A stretch of DNA of 64,000 nucleotides from Lichenibacterium ramalinae (lineage in GTDB: Bacteria; Pseudomonadota; Alphaproteobacteria; Rhizobiales; Beijerinckiaceae). The stretch is from assembly GCF_004137085.1 (NCBI RefSeq), contig NZ_QYBC01000003.1, positions 234,217 to 298,216 of the forward strand. Reading direction: 5' to 3'. The translations under genes were made by a program, and so were the position numbers. Each line of letters opens with the position of its first letter. The first letter of the stretch is position 1. Positions 9,015-18,288 of this stretch are shown here, piece by piece. A model generated the notes under the pieces. The model was not told the origin of the DNA. It saw only the letters and a list, made by a program, of their open reading frames with translations, and made no database searches.

Positions 9015-11102
9015 ATGCGGCTGATCGGCGTTGACGTGGGCGGGACCTTCACGGACATCATCTACTGCGACACCGACACCGGAGCCGTCGCGGTCAACAA
9101 GGTGTCGACGACACCCGGCGATCCGTCGCAGGGCGTCATGGCGGGGCTTCTCGCGCTCTGCACGGCGGAAGGCATCGCGCCCGCCAGCATCTCGACCGTG
9201 CTGCACGGCACCACCACGGCCACCAACGCCGTGCTGGAGGGCAAGGGCGCCCGTGCCGGCATGGTGACCAACGCGGGGTTCCGCGACGTGCTGCATATCG
9301 GCCGGCACCAGCGCGTCGAGCATTATTCGATCCGTCAGGACCTGCCCTGGCAGTCCCGCCCCCTGATCGCGCGCCGCCACCGCAAGACCGTGCGGGGGCG
9401 GCTGGTGCCGCCGGTCGGGGCCGAACTCGAGCCGCTCGACGAGGACGGCGTGCGGACGGCCGCCGCCGAACTCGCCGCCGAGGGCGTGGAATCCGTCGCG
9501 GTCTGCTTCCTGTTCTCCTACCTCGACGCCAGGCACGAGGACCGCGCCGCCGCCATCCTGCGGGAGGCCATGCCGGGCGCCTTCGTGACGACGTCCTCGG
9601 CCGTGTCGCCGCAGTTCCGCGAGTTCGAGCGCTTCACGACGGCAGCCCTGGCGGCCTTCGTCGGGCCGGTGGTGCGGCGCTACGTGGAGCGGCTGGCCGT
9701 CGCCCTGAAGGGGGCCGGCCTGACCGGCGAATTGCGCATCATGGCGTCCAACGGCGGCGTCGCCACCGCCGCGACCGTGGCCGAAAAGCCGGCGCTGACC
9801 CTGCTCTCCGGGCTGGCCGCCGGCGTGCTCGGCGGGGCCGCCATCGGGGCCCGGGCCGGACGACGGCGGCTGATCACCTTCGACATCGGCGGAACCAGCG
9901 CCGACATCGGCATCGTGCGCGACGGCGTCGTGACCGAGACGGACGCCCGCTCCACCGCCATCGCAGGGTTCCCGCTGCTGATGCCGATGATCGATGTCCA
10001 CACCATCGGGGCCGGTGGCGGATCCATCGCCTATCGGGACCGGGGCGGCGCCTTCCGGGTCGGCCCGCGCAGTGCCGGCGCCGTGCCGGGCCCGGTGGCC
10101 TACGGGCGCGGCGGCACCGAGCCAACCGTGACGGATGCCAACCTCGTCCTGGGCCGTCTCGACGCCGGCGATGCGCTGGCCGGCGGCCTCCGCCTCGATG
10201 CCGAGGCGGCCCGGCGGGCGGTGTCGGCCTTCGCCGCCAGCATGGGGCTCGGCGTCGAGGCCGCCGCGGCCGGGATCCTGGCCGTCATCGACAGCAACAT
10301 GGCCAACGCCGTGCGCTCCCGGACCGTGCAGAAGGGCATCGACCCGCGCGACTTCGCCCTCGTGGCCTTCGGCGGCGCGGGACCCCTGCACGGCGCCGCC
10401 GTCGCCGCCATGCTGGAGATCCCCGAGGTGATCGTTCCACCCTTCCCAGGGCTGACCTCGGCCATGGGGCTGCTGACGACCGACCTCAGATACGATGCGG
10501 TGCGGACCCAGTTCGGCACCAGCGGCGACGTGGACCTCGCCCGCCTGACGGCCGACCTCGACGCCCTGGAGGCGGGGCTCGCCGAACAGTTCCGGGCCGA
10601 CAGGATCGCGGCCGAGGCGGTGTCCTACGAGCGGTCCGGCGACCTGCGCTATATGGGCCAGGGCTACGAGCTCAGGATCTCCCTGCCGCCCGGACCCCTC
10701 GGGACGGTCGAGATCGGCATGGTCTGGTCGCGGTTCCACGCCGCCCACGCCGCCGAATACGGCCACGCCTTCCCGGACGGCGCCATCGAGATCGTCAACG
10801 TCAGGGTCGCCGGCACGGGCCGTACGCCCAAGTTCGTGCCGCCCGCCCCGCCGAGCGGGGGCTCGCTCGCCGACGCCACGATCCGCACGGGACCTTGCTG
10901 GTTCACGGTCGAGGGCCGGCTCGCGCCGGTGCCGACCCCGTTCTACAGGCGCGCCGCGCTGCCCGCCGGCGTCGCCGTCGCGGGTCCCGCCATCGTGCTG
11001 CAGCCCGACAGCACGACCGTCGTGCCGCCCGGTGCGGCCGCGACGGTCGACGAGGCCGGCAACCTCGTCATCACGCTTCCATCCCCGAGGCTTCGCCCAT
11101 GA
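9015..11102 (+). CDS. hyuA: Hydantoinase/oxoprolinase subunit A (HyuA, ATP-binding)
   Basis: 695 aa, the ATP-dependent half of an N-methylhydantoinase/5-oxoprolinase/acetone-carboxylase-type enzyme. The N-terminus has the actin-like phosphate loop GVDVGGTFTDI (residues 4-14), and a second nucleotide site is at FDIGGTSADIG (about 293). The glycine-rich GAGGGSIA is near residue 333. GGAG lies just upstream of the ATG. The stop overlaps the start of hyuB (ATGA), so the two subunits are made together. The family uses ATP to phosphorylate the amide oxygen of hydantoins or oxoproline before ring opening; the substrate here is inferred from the carbamoylase upstream and the allantoin genes opposite. 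Confidence 0.9.
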   Translation: MRLIGVDVGGTFTDIIYCDTDTGAVAVNKVSTTPGDPSQGVMAGLLALCTAEGIAPASISTVLHGTTTATNAVLEGKGARAGMVTNAGFRDVLHIGRHQRVEHYSIRQDLPWQSRPLIARRHRKTVRGRLVPPVGAELEPLDEDGVRTAAAELAAEGVESVAVCFLFSYLDARHEDRAAAILREAMPGAFVTTSSAVSPQFREFERFTTAALAAFVGPVVRRYVERLAVALKGAGLTGELRIMASNGGVATAATVAEKPALTLLSGLAAGVLGGAAIGARAGRRRLITFDIGGTSADIGIVRDGVVTETDARSTAIAGFPLLMPMIDVHTIGAGGGSIAYRDRGGAFRVGPRSAGAVPGPVAYGRGGTEPTVTDANLVLGRLDAGDALAGGLRLDAEAARRAVSAFAASMGLGVEAAAAGILAVIDSNMANAVRSRTVQKGIDPRDFALVAFGGAGPLHGAAVAAMLEIPEVIVPPFPGLTSAMGLLTTDLRYDAVRTQFGTSGDVDLARLTADLDALEAGLAEQFRADRIAAEAVSYERSGDLRYMGQGYELRISLPPGPLGTVEIGMVWSRFHAAHAAEYGHAFPDGAIEIVNVRVAGTGRTPKFVPPAPPSGGSLADATIRTGPCWFTVEGRLAPVPTPFYRRAALPAGVAVAGPAIVLQPDSTTVVPPGAAATVDEAGNLVITLPSPRLRP

Positions 11103-12880
11103 CCCATGCCGAACCGGTGAAGACCCGCGTCGATCCCGTCACGGCGGCGGTGATCCAGGGTGCGCTCGAGAACATCGCGGTCGAGATGGGCCACAAGCTC
11201 ATGCGGATGAGCTATTCGTCGATCATCCGGGAATCGGAGGACTTCGGCGCCGCCCTCACGGACGCGACCGGCCGCCAGCTCTGCGAGTGCCGGATGAGCA
11301 CGCCGCTCCAATCCGGGCCGATCCCGGGCTACGTGCGCGGCATCCTGCGGACGCTGGAGCGCCGCGGCGAGACGCTGCATCCGGGCGACGTCGTCATGCA
11401 CAACGATCCCTACGGGGGGGCCTCGCACGGGCCGGACGTCGGCTTCTGCGTCCCGGTCTTCCGGGGCGACAGGCTGATCGGGTTCTCGGTGACGACGGCG
11501 CACCACCTCGACATCGGGGCGCTGGCCCCCGGCAGCTGCGGCATCGTCGATGCGGTCGACACCTATGCCGAAGGGCTGCAGTTCAAGGCCATCAAGGTCT
11601 TCGACCGCGGCACCCGCAACGCGGCCGTCTGGCACATGCTCCGCGACAACATCCGGGCCTCCGACCTCGTGGTCGGCGACATGGAGGCGCAGATCAAGGC
11701 AGCCGAGATCGGCGCCGCCCGCTATCTCGCCCTGGTCGAGACCTGGGGCCTCGACACCGTCGATGCCGCCTACGAGGACCTGCTCGACTATTCCGAGCGG
11801 CTGATGCGCGACGCCATCCGGGCGCTTCCCGACGGCACCTATCGGGCGACGACCCACATCGACGGCTACCTCGACGATCCGGACCCCGCCCGTCGCGACC
11901 TGCCGCTGGCGGTGGCCATCACGGTCGAGGGCGACGCCATCACGGTGGACCTCACCGGCACGGCGCCCCAACTGCCCGACAAGCCCATCAACATGCCGCT
12001 CGAGGGCACGGTCGACTGCGCCATCTGGCTGACGCTGCGCTCGATCCTGCTCGACAGCGCCGATTACGGGCCGATCCCGCAGAACAGCGGCCTCACCCGG
12101 CCCATCACCATCGTGGCGCCGCGGGGGACGCTCGCCAACCCGATCTTCCCGGCGCCCGTCATCGCGCGGTTCTGCCCCGGCAACCAGCTCGCCGACACCG
12201 TGATGAAGGCGCTGGCGCAGGTCGTGCCCCATCAGGTCAGCGCCGGCATCGGCAACCTGCGCGTCGTGGCGTTCAGCGGCCTGCAGGAGGGCCGCCACTG
12301 GGTGCACATGGAGATCATGGAAGGCAGCTACGGCGGGCGCCACGGTCGCGACGGGCTCGACGCCGTCGACACGCTCTATGCCAACACCCGCAACAACCCC
12401 GTCGAGGACATCGAGAGCCATCTGCCGCTGAGGGTCGAGCGCTACGAGCTGCGCACCGATGCCGCCGCCGCCGGGGAATGGCGTGGAGGCATCGGCACCG
12501 TGCGGGAGTTCACCTTCCTGGCCGACGGCGGCTTCTCGCTCGAGGGGGACGGGCACCGCTACGCGCCTTGGGGCTTTGACGGGGGGGCCGACGGCTTCAC
12601 GGCCTCGTTGAAGCTCGTGACGGCGGCCGGCGAGGAGGTCGCGCTGCCGTCCAAGGTGCCCTACCACAAGGCCCGGGCCGGGGACCGGCTCGTGTCCCTC
12701 GGCCCGAGCGGGGGCGGATACGGCGACCCGGCGCGCCGCGATGTCGAGGCGGTGCGGGACGACGTTCGCGATGGGTTGATCTCCGCCGGGACCGCGCGCG
12801 ACGGCTATCCCGCCGCGATGGGGACCGACGCCGGGTCGCCCCCGATCCGCGCCGGAGCCGCGCCCCTCACGTCACCGTGA
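11099..12880 (+). CDS. hyuB: Hydantoinase B/oxoprolinase subunit B (HyuB)
   Basis: 593 aa, the partner of HyuA. Family landmarks are the N-terminal DPVTAAVIQGALENIA, the HNDPYGGASHGPDV metal-site loop (about residue 102), the TTAHHLDIG histidines (about 132), and the C-terminal SLGPSGGGYGDP. The start ATG overlaps the hyuA stop (ATGA); the frame is open upstream to 10895 but that part lies inside hyuA. Its 3' end overlaps the convergent ureidoglycolate lyase gene by 14 bp. Confidence 0.9.
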   Translation: MTHAEPVKTRVDPVTAAVIQGALENIAVEMGHKLMRMSYSSIIRESEDFGAALTDATGRQLCECRMSTPLQSGPIPGYVRGILRTLERRGETLHPGDVVMHNDPYGGASHGPDVGFCVPVFRGDRLIGFSVTTAHHLDIGALAPGSCGIVDAVDTYAEGLQFKAIKVFDRGTRNAAVWHMLRDNIRASDLVVGDMEAQIKAAEIGAARYLALVETWGLDTVDAAYEDLLDYSERLMRDAIRALPDGTYRATTHIDGYLDDPDPARRDLPLAVAITVEGDAITVDLTGTAPQLPDKPINMPLEGTVDCAIWLTLRSILLDSADYGPIPQNSGLTRPITIVAPRGTLANPIFPAPVIARFCPGNQLADTVMKALAQVVPHQVSAGIGNLRVVAFSGLQEGRHWVHMEIMEGSYGGRHGRDGLDAVDTLYANTRNNPVEDIESHLPLRVERYELRTDAAAAGEWRGGIGTVREFTFLADGGFSLEGDGHRYAPWGFDGGADGFTASLKLVTAAGEEVALPSKVPYHKARAGDRLVSLGPSGGGYGDPARRDVEAVRDDVRDGLISAGTARDGYPAAMGTDAGSPPIRAGAAPLTSP

Positions 12881-13343
12881 CGGGATCGGCCAGGGGCACG
12901 AACTGCTCGTCGGAGGCCGTCCCGTCGACGAAGGTCAGGACGGCGAAGCTCGCCGGGCGCTCCAGCGCCGTCAAAGGGTGGTGCCAAGTGTCGGCCCGGT
13001 AATGGACCCCGACGTCGCCCGGCACCCGGAAGGCCATGAGGCCCGCCTCGTCCGGCCGCCCGTCCGCTCCGTGCGGCGCCACCAGCACCAGGTAGGCGGC
13101 GCAATCGAGCGGCACGAAGCTCTGCGAGGAGTGGACGTGGCGCTCCATCTCGCGCGCTTCGAGCGGCAGCGGCTTCGGGGTGACGCCGGCGAGGCTGAGG
13201 CGCGGGCCCGCGCTGTCGCGCCCGTTGGTCAGATCCCCGATCAGCTCCAGCCGGTCCGCGCCGGGCTGCGGGCGCGGCAGGAGCAGGCCGAAGGGCGCGA
13301 AGGCTTCGGCGGTGACGGGCTGGGCGACGAGGCGACGGGTCAC
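12867..13343 (-). CDS. allA: Ureidoglycolate lyase family protein
   Basis: 158 aa, cupin-fold enzyme that splits ureidoglycolate into glyoxylate and urea, the last step of allantoin breakdown. Visible landmarks are the N-terminal AFAPFGLLL, the HVHSSQSFVPL segment, FRVPGDVGVHYRADTWHHPL with the active-site histidines (residues about 98-118), and the C-terminal DEQFVPL. The GTG start overlaps the stop of the allantoinase gene (GTGA), so the two are translationally coupled. Length matches the family (about 160-170 aa). Confidence 0.85.
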   Translation of the reverse strand: MTRRLVAQPVTAEAFAPFGLLLPRPQPGADRLELIGDLTNGRDSAGPRLSLAGVTPKPLPLEAREMERHVHSSQSFVPLDCAAYLVLVAPHGADGRPDEAGLMAFRVPGDVGVHYRADTWHHPLTALERPASFAVLTFVDGTASDEQFVPLADPVTVT

Positions 13344-14263
13344 GCGGCTGCCTCCGGGCAGGGGTGGACGGCCCGCCAATGCTCGGCGATCTCCAGCCTG
13401 CGGCAGATCCAGACCTCGGGCTTGGCCTTGACGTAGTCGAGGAACCGGGCGAGCCCGGACGCGCGGCCGGGGTGGCCGACGAGCCGCATGTGCAGGCCGA
13501 CCGACATCATCTTGGGCGCGGTCCGTCCCTCGTCGTACAACATGTCGAAGCTCTCCTTCAGCGCCAGGAAGAAGTCTTCGCCGGTGCCGAGGTTCCCGGT
13601 CCCCCATTTCAGGTCGTTGTTGGTCAGCGTGTAGGGTACGACAAGCTGAGGCCGCCCCTCGGCCATGACGTAGAACGGCAGTTCGTCGGCGTAGCTGTCA
13701 CTGTCGTAGAGGAAGCCGCCTTCCTCCATGACGAGCCGACGGGTGTTGATCGAGGGTCCGTAGCGGCAGTACCAGCCGAGCGGGCGCGCCCCCACGGTGG
13801 CGGCGAGGCTCGCGACGGCGCGGCGGATGTGTTCGCGCTCGGTGGCCTCGTCGAGCTTGAAATGTTCCACCCAGCGCCAGCCGTGGCAGCAGATGTCGTG
13901 GTCGGACGCCCGGATGGCCGCCGCCGCCGGCGCGTTGCGCTCGAGCGCCAGGGCGCAGGCGAAGACCGTCATGGGCAGGTCCCGCTCGGCGAAGAGGCGC
14001 ATCAGCCGCCAGAAGCCGACGCGGCTGCCGTATTCGAACATCCCCTCGGCGGCGAGGTCGCGCTCGCCGCGCGGCACGGCGGCCGAGGACAGCTCCGTCA
14101 GGGCGGCATCGCTGACGCCGTCCCGGTCCATCATGCTGTATTCCGAGCCCTCCTCGTAGTTCATCACGAAGTTGAGAGCCAGGCGGGCGCCACCCGGCCA
14201 GCGCGGGTTCGGCGGGTTGGCGCCGTAGCCGACGAAGTCGCGTTCGAGGGATTGTGGGATCAA
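13340..14263 (-). CDS. puuE: Allantoinase of the polysaccharide-deacetylase type (PuuE-like)
   Basis: 307 aa, a member of the PuuE/polysaccharide-deacetylase-like allantoinases that open the hydantoin ring of allantoin. It has the characteristic N-terminal YGANPPNPRWPGGARLAL, then NYEEGSE near residue 36, the ICCHGWRWVEHF histidine segment near residue 125, and LHMRLVGHPGR near residue 257. It is the first gene of a two-gene unit with ureidoglycolate lyase. Allantoate hydrolysis between the two steps could be supplied by the M20 enzyme encoded at 7754-9004. A repeat element lies directly upstream of its start, so its promoter must lie in or beyond that element. Confidence 0.87.
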   Translation of the reverse strand: MIPQSLERDFVGYGANPPNPRWPGGARLALNFVMNYEEGSEYSMMDRDGVSDAALTELSSAAVPRGERDLAAEGMFEYGSRVGFWRLMRLFAERDLPMTVFACALALERNAPAAAAIRASDHDICCHGWRWVEHFKLDEATEREHIRRAVASLAATVGARPLGWYCRYGPSINTRRLVMEEGGFLYDSDSYADELPFYVMAEGRPQLVVPYTLTNNDLKWGTGNLGTGEDFFLALKESFDMLYDEGRTAPKMMSVGLHMRLVGHPGRASGLARFLDYVKAKPEVWICRRLEIAEHWRAVHPCPEAAA

Positions 14264-14278
14264 GACGAAGTCTCCGGA

Positions 14279-14388
14279 TCTAGAGCAGATCGCGATCAGG
14301 TCGATTTACCTGATCGCGTGAAGATGCTCGTAAAAACATACCACTCGAGCTGAAGTCGCGAGCCAAGGCGAGGGGCGAAAGCTCTAGA
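14279..14388. repeat. Small palindromic element with perfect 8-bp terminal inverted repeats
   Basis: 110 bp bounded by TCTAGAGC at 14279-14286 and its exact complement GCTCTAGA at 14381-14388. An internal hairpin (CGATCAGGT..ACCTGATCG) lies at 14293-14316. There is no ORF. It fills nearly the whole gap between the permease gene and the allantoinase gene. Its right terminal repeat supplies the TAG stop codon of the permease. The edge sequence resembles the CTAGAGC end of the larger dispersed repeats, so it may belong to the same family group. Confidence 0.6.
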
Positions 14389-15394
14389 ACTGCTGCTCCT
14401 GCCGGCCGCGCACCAGTTGCGACAGGCAGACCGCCACGACGAGGGCGCCCCCGTAGAACATCTCCTGGATGAAGGAGCTGAAGCCGAGAAAGACGAGGCC
14501 CGTGATGCCCGTCACCAGGAAATAGACCGCGACGGTCGCGCCCCATGGGTTGAAACGGCCCGGCACGATGCTGGTCGAACCCAGGAAGGCCGCCGCGAAG
14601 GCGGGCAGCTGGTAGGAGATGCCCGACACCGGATCGGCGGCGCCCTGCGTGCCGGCGTAGAGCACGCCCGCCAAGGCCCCGAGCAGTCCCGACAGCATCA
14701 GGCAGGACAGGCGGATCCGGTCGGTGTCGATACCGCTCAGCCGTGCCACTTCGCGGCCGCGGCCGACGAAGAGGATGCGGCGCCCCAGGGCCGTGTAGTC
14801 GAGGAGGTACCAGATCAGCGCCGCCAGCCCGATGGCGTAGTAGAACTCCAGCGGGATGCCGAAGAGCCGGTCGACGATCACGGCGTCCATGAGACTCGGC
14901 GAGATGCCGCTGATCGTCATGGAGTCGCTCATCCAGAGCGTGAAGCCGTGGATGAAGGTGCCGGTGCCGAGCGTGACGATGAGCGAGTGGATGCGGAAGA
15001 CCGTGATGAGAAGGCCGTTGATGGCCCCCACCGCGACCCCGATCGCCAGGGCCGCCAGGATGGCCCAGCCTATGCCGACGCCGTAGTTCACGTTCAGCAC
15101 CGCCACCGTCATCGAGCTCAGCGTCATCACGAAGGCGATCGAGAGATCGAAATCGTTGGCGGTGAGCGGGATGATGAGGCCCAGCGTCACCACCACCAGG
15201 ACCGCCTGGGATCCCAGGATGGTGGACAGGTTCGGCCAGGTCAGGAAGGTGTCGGGGCGCAGGGCGCCGAAGACCGCGATCAGCGCCAGCCAGACCACGA
15301 CGAGGCCGAACTGCTCGGCGCGCCTCACCAGAAGGCGCAGGCCGGCTCCGGGCCGGGACGCCGCGTCGGCGTCGAGCGATGGATGGGGTGACAC
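14384..15394 (-). CDS. Ribose/simple-sugar-type ABC transporter permease
   Basis: 336 aa inner-membrane permease of the BPD_transp_2 (RbsC-like) family, with about eight to ten hydrophobic segments. Family landmarks are LIIPLTANDFDLSIAFVM (about residue 75), GLLITVFRIHSLIVTLGT (about 128) and the late FLGSTSIVPGRFNPWGA (about 270). It follows its ATPase by 13 bp in the order binding protein - ATPase - permease. The TAG stop lies inside the terminal repeat of the 14279-14388 element, so the last residues may have been changed by insertion. Confidence 0.87.
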   Translation of the reverse strand: MSPHPSLDADAASRPGAGLRLLVRRAEQFGLVVVWLALIAVFGALRPDTFLTWPNLSTILGSQAVLVVVTLGLIIPLTANDFDLSIAFVMTLSSMTVAVLNVNYGVGIGWAILAALAIGVAVGAINGLLITVFRIHSLIVTLGTGTFIHGFTLWMSDSMTISGISPSLMDAVIVDRLFGIPLEFYYAIGLAALIWYLLDYTALGRRILFVGRGREVARLSGIDTDRIRLSCLMLSGLLGALAGVLYAGTQGAADPVSGISYQLPAFAAAFLGSTSIVPGRFNPWGATVAVYFLVTGITGLVFLGFSSFIQEMFYGGALVVAVCLSQLVRGRQEQQF

Positions 15395-15407
15395 TGTCCT
15401 GCTCCCT

Positions 15408-16994
15408 TCAACCCGGGCCGCCGAGGCTGCGCTCGGCGATGGCGTCCTTGGTGATCTCGATCCCCTCGAGGCTGGCCACGACCCGGCCGCCGGCGAAGAT
15501 GAGGACGCGCGACGCGATGGCGGCGAGCTGCTCGTAGTCCGAACTCGCGCACAGGATGGTGGCGCCCGCGGCGGCGGCCTCGGCGATGTGCCGGAACACC
15601 GTCTGGCGTGCCCCGATGTCGACGCCCTGCGTCGGCTCGTCGAGGAGGACGAGCTTCGGCGCCATCTGGAACCACTTGGCCAGCACCACCTTCTGCTGGT
15701 TCCCCCCGCTCAGAGCCGCGATGGGGAGCGTCGCGTCGGCGGGCCTGACCTCGAAACGCCGGCCGAGCGCCGCGGCTCGCTCCACCAGGCCGCGACGATC
15801 GAGCAGCCAGCGCCGCCGCGTCGCGCCGAGCACCGGCATGGACACGTTGTCGCTCACCGGGAGCGGGCCGATGACACCGGCGTGGCCTCGGTCGGCCGGG
15901 ATCAGCACGATGCCGCGCGCGATGGCGGCGCGCGGCGTCAGGCGGGACAGGTCGATCGGGTGGCCGGCGAGGTCGAGCGTGCCGGCCGCCGCGGGCCGGG
16001 CGCCGTAGAGCAGGTAGGGAACCTCGTCGTAGCCCGACCCGATCAGCCCCGTGAGGCCCACGACCTCGCCGGCCGCGGCTTCGAGCGCGAAGCCCCGCAC
16101 CGTTCCGCCCGAAAGGTCGCGCACCGCCGCGTGGCGGCGCGCCCTCGCCGGAGCCGGGGCTTGCGGGGCCGGGGCGGTGGCGAGGCGGCGGCCCACGATC
16201 GCCGCGATGAAATCCGATTTCGTCGCCGTCGCCGTCGCGAGCGTCGCGGCGACGCGCCCGTCGCGCAGCACCGTGGCGCGGTCCGTGATGTCCATCACCT
16301 CGTCGACGTCGTGCGACACGAAGATCACGCTGGCGCCGCGGGCCACGACCCGCCGCACGAGCCGGAACAGCTGGGCGACATCGGCCTTGGGCAGGAAAGG
16401 GGTCGGCTCGTCGAGCACCAGGAGCCCGCCGCCGCCGCGTCCCGGCGCGGCCGCGCCCTCGATCTCGTCGACCGCCCGCAGGATGGCCAGGAGCGCGCGC
16501 TCGACCGGGGCGAGATCGGCGACCTGGCGGTCGGGGTCGAGCGCGATGCCGAAGTCCACGAACCTTTGCAGCGCCCGGCGCCGCGCGCCGCGCCAGTCGA
16601 TGGCCCAATCGTGCCGCTCGGCGAAACGGCCGACGGTGAGGTTCTCCAGCACCGACAGGCTCGGCACGAGGCCGAGATGCTGGTGCACGAAGCTCATCCG
16701 GTGCCGCCGGAAGGCTCCGGGCGGCAGCGGCAACGGCACGTCCTCGCCCCAGAGCGCGAGCCGGCTGCCGGGATCGGGTGCGTGGAACCCGGCCAGGATC
16801 TTGATCAGCGTCGACTTGCCCGAGCCATTCTGGCCGAGCAGGCCGTGGACTTCGCCGGGCGCCACCGTGAGGGAGGCGGCGTCGAGCGCCTTCTGGCCCC
16901 CGAAGGTCTTGCTGAGGCGTGACAGTTCCAGCGCCGGAGGCCGGGCGTCCGGGCCTCCATGGCCCATCGGCAGCGCCCCGGCGGTCGCCGTCAC
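15408..16994 (-). CDS. Ribose/simple-sugar-type ABC transporter ATPase (two fused nucleotide-binding domains)
   Basis: 528 aa with two ABC domains. The first (about residues 20-250) has Walker A GQNGSGKST and Walker B LLVLDEPT, but the signature region reads LAPVERALLAI rather than LSGGQ. The second (about 275-520) has a reduced Walker A (GLIGSGYDE, no Lys), as usual for RbsA-type proteins, and an intact LSGGNQQK signature with LLDEPTQGVD. The GTG at 16994 overlaps the stop of the binding-protein gene (GTGA). The frame is open upstream as far as 18374, but that lies over the binding-protein gene. Position in a purine/ureide island suggests a nucleoside, base or ureide ligand rather than ribose; this is an inference. 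Confidence 0.87.
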   Translation of the reverse strand: MTATAGALPMGHGGPDARPPALELSRLSKTFGGQKALDAASLTVAPGEVHGLLGQNGSGKSTLIKILAGFHAPDPGSRLALWGEDVPLPLPPGAFRRHRMSFVHQHLGLVPSLSVLENLTVGRFAERHDWAIDWRGARRRALQRFVDFGIALDPDRQVADLAPVERALLAILRAVDEIEGAAAPGRGGGGLLVLDEPTPFLPKADVAQLFRLVRRVVARGASVIFVSHDVDEVMDITDRATVLRDGRVAATLATATATKSDFIAAIVGRRLATAPAPQAPAPARARRHAAVRDLSGGTVRGFALEAAAGEVVGLTGLIGSGYDEVPYLLYGARPAAAGTLDLAGHPIDLSRLTPRAAIARGIVLIPADRGHAGVIGPLPVSDNVSMPVLGATRRRWLLDRRGLVERAAALGRRFEVRPADATLPIAALSGGNQQKVVLAKWFQMAPKLVLLDEPTQGVDIGARQTVFRHIAEAAAAGATILCASSDYEQLAAIASRVLIFAGGRVVASLEGIEITKDAIAERSLGGPG

Positions 16995-18106
16995 GGCAGC
17001 TTCCACAGGTCGGCGTAGCCTTTGACGTAGGCGTCGCCATAGCCCTGGCTCAACTGCGGCGGCGTGCCGGCGTCCTTGGCGTTGTCCTTGGTGAACACGT
17101 AGAAGGGGATCTTGGGATCGGCCGGGATCGGCAGGCCGCAGATCCGGCGCATCTCGGAATCGACGAGGGCGTGACCGATCCAGTCGAGGTTCTCGCCGAT
17201 GTCCATCTGGACCTGGCCGGTCTGTACGAGGCCGAGCACGAAGGGCGTGCCGTTGAACGCGTCGATCTTCACCCGCTCCGCCGACCCCGTGATGCTCACG
17301 GCCGGCACCACGAACTGCGCCATGCTGTCGTAGATGACGATGATGTAGTTGATCGTGGGGTCGGCCAGCAGGGCCGCCTGAATGGCGGGCGTGATGCGGG
17401 TGCCCCAGTCCGGCACCGCGAAGTTCATCACCTTGGTCTTGCAGTCCGCGCAATGCTTCAACTCGGCAGCGATGCCGGCCATCATGGAATCGGTCGACAG
17501 CGGGCCGGTCGAGATGAGTTCGAGGGCGTTCAGGTGGCCCTTGGTCTGGACGACGGCCCAATCGGCCAGGAGCGCGCCAGCCTTGTGGTAGTCCACCGGG
17601 ACGTCGCCGTCGGCATATTTGAGGACCTCGGCGGTCTGCTCGACGCCGCTGTAATGAGACGCCACGACCGGGATCTTGGCGGCCCGCGCCGCCTGGACCT
17701 GGGGCACCAGCACGCGCGGGTCCGTGCCGGCCAGGAGGTCGATGAGGTCGACCTTCTGGTTCACGGCCGTGTCCATGCCCTGCACCCATTGCGAGGACTG
17801 GCCCTGGTTCTCCCAGGTGGTGAACTTGAAGCCGACCTTCTTGGCCGCCGCCGCCATGGCCTTCTCGATGTTGGCCGTGAAGGGGTTGGCGCTCGACACC
17901 GGGATCGACAGGATCGATTTCCCTTTCATACAGGCGCGGGCGTCGAACGTCGGCCCCGGCACCGTGAAGGACGGCCTCTGCAGGAAGGGCGCGACCTGGC
18001 CGTCGAAATAGGACAGGTCGTCGGCCCGGGCCGCACCGCCGCCGATGAGGCCGGCTCCCGCCGCGAGAATCGTCAGCGCCAGGGCTTTGAAGCGGGAACT
18101 CGCCAT
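16991..18106 (-). CDS. Periplasmic substrate-binding protein of the RbsB/sugar-binding type
   Basis: 371 aa with a Sec signal peptide (ALTILAAGAGLIGGG, cut near ARA-DD). The mature part has the type-I binding-protein pattern ILSIPVSSANPFTANIEKA (about residue 65) and DLLAGTDPRVLVPQVQAA (about 123). Four cysteines are present, including CADC near residue 218, unusual for this family and possibly forming disulfides. First gene of an RbsBAC-like operon. The 182-bp gap upstream holds its presumed promoter; no clear palindrome was seen there. Confidence 0.87.
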   Translation of the reverse strand: MASSRFKALALTILAAGAGLIGGGAARADDLSYFDGQVAPFLQRPSFTVPGPTFDARACMKGKSILSIPVSSANPFTANIEKAMAAAAKKVGFKFTTWENQGQSSQWVQGMDTAVNQKVDLIDLLAGTDPRVLVPQVQAARAAKIPVVASHYSGVEQTAEVLKYADGDVPVDYHKAGALLADWAVVQTKGHLNALELISTGPLSTDSMMAGIAAELKHCADCKTKVMNFAVPDWGTRITPAIQAALLADPTINYIIVIYDSMAQFVVPAVSITGSAERVKIDAFNGTPFVLGLVQTGQVQMDIGENLDWIGHALVDSEMRRICGLPIPADPKIPFYVFTKDNAKDAGTPPQLSQGYGDAYVKGYADLWKLP

Positions 18107-18288
18107 CTGTTATTTCTCCATGTGTGCTGAAAGGCGGAACGCAATCGACATGCCAGACCAGCAACGGCGCGGCACTCGGCGGCTCGACGGTCCTATGGAC
18201 AGGGTCGCCGGTCCCGCATGGCCCGGTCCGTAGCGGCCTTGCGGGGGGCGGACCGCCGTCTCGCCGGTGTCGATCCGGCTCCCTCGCA

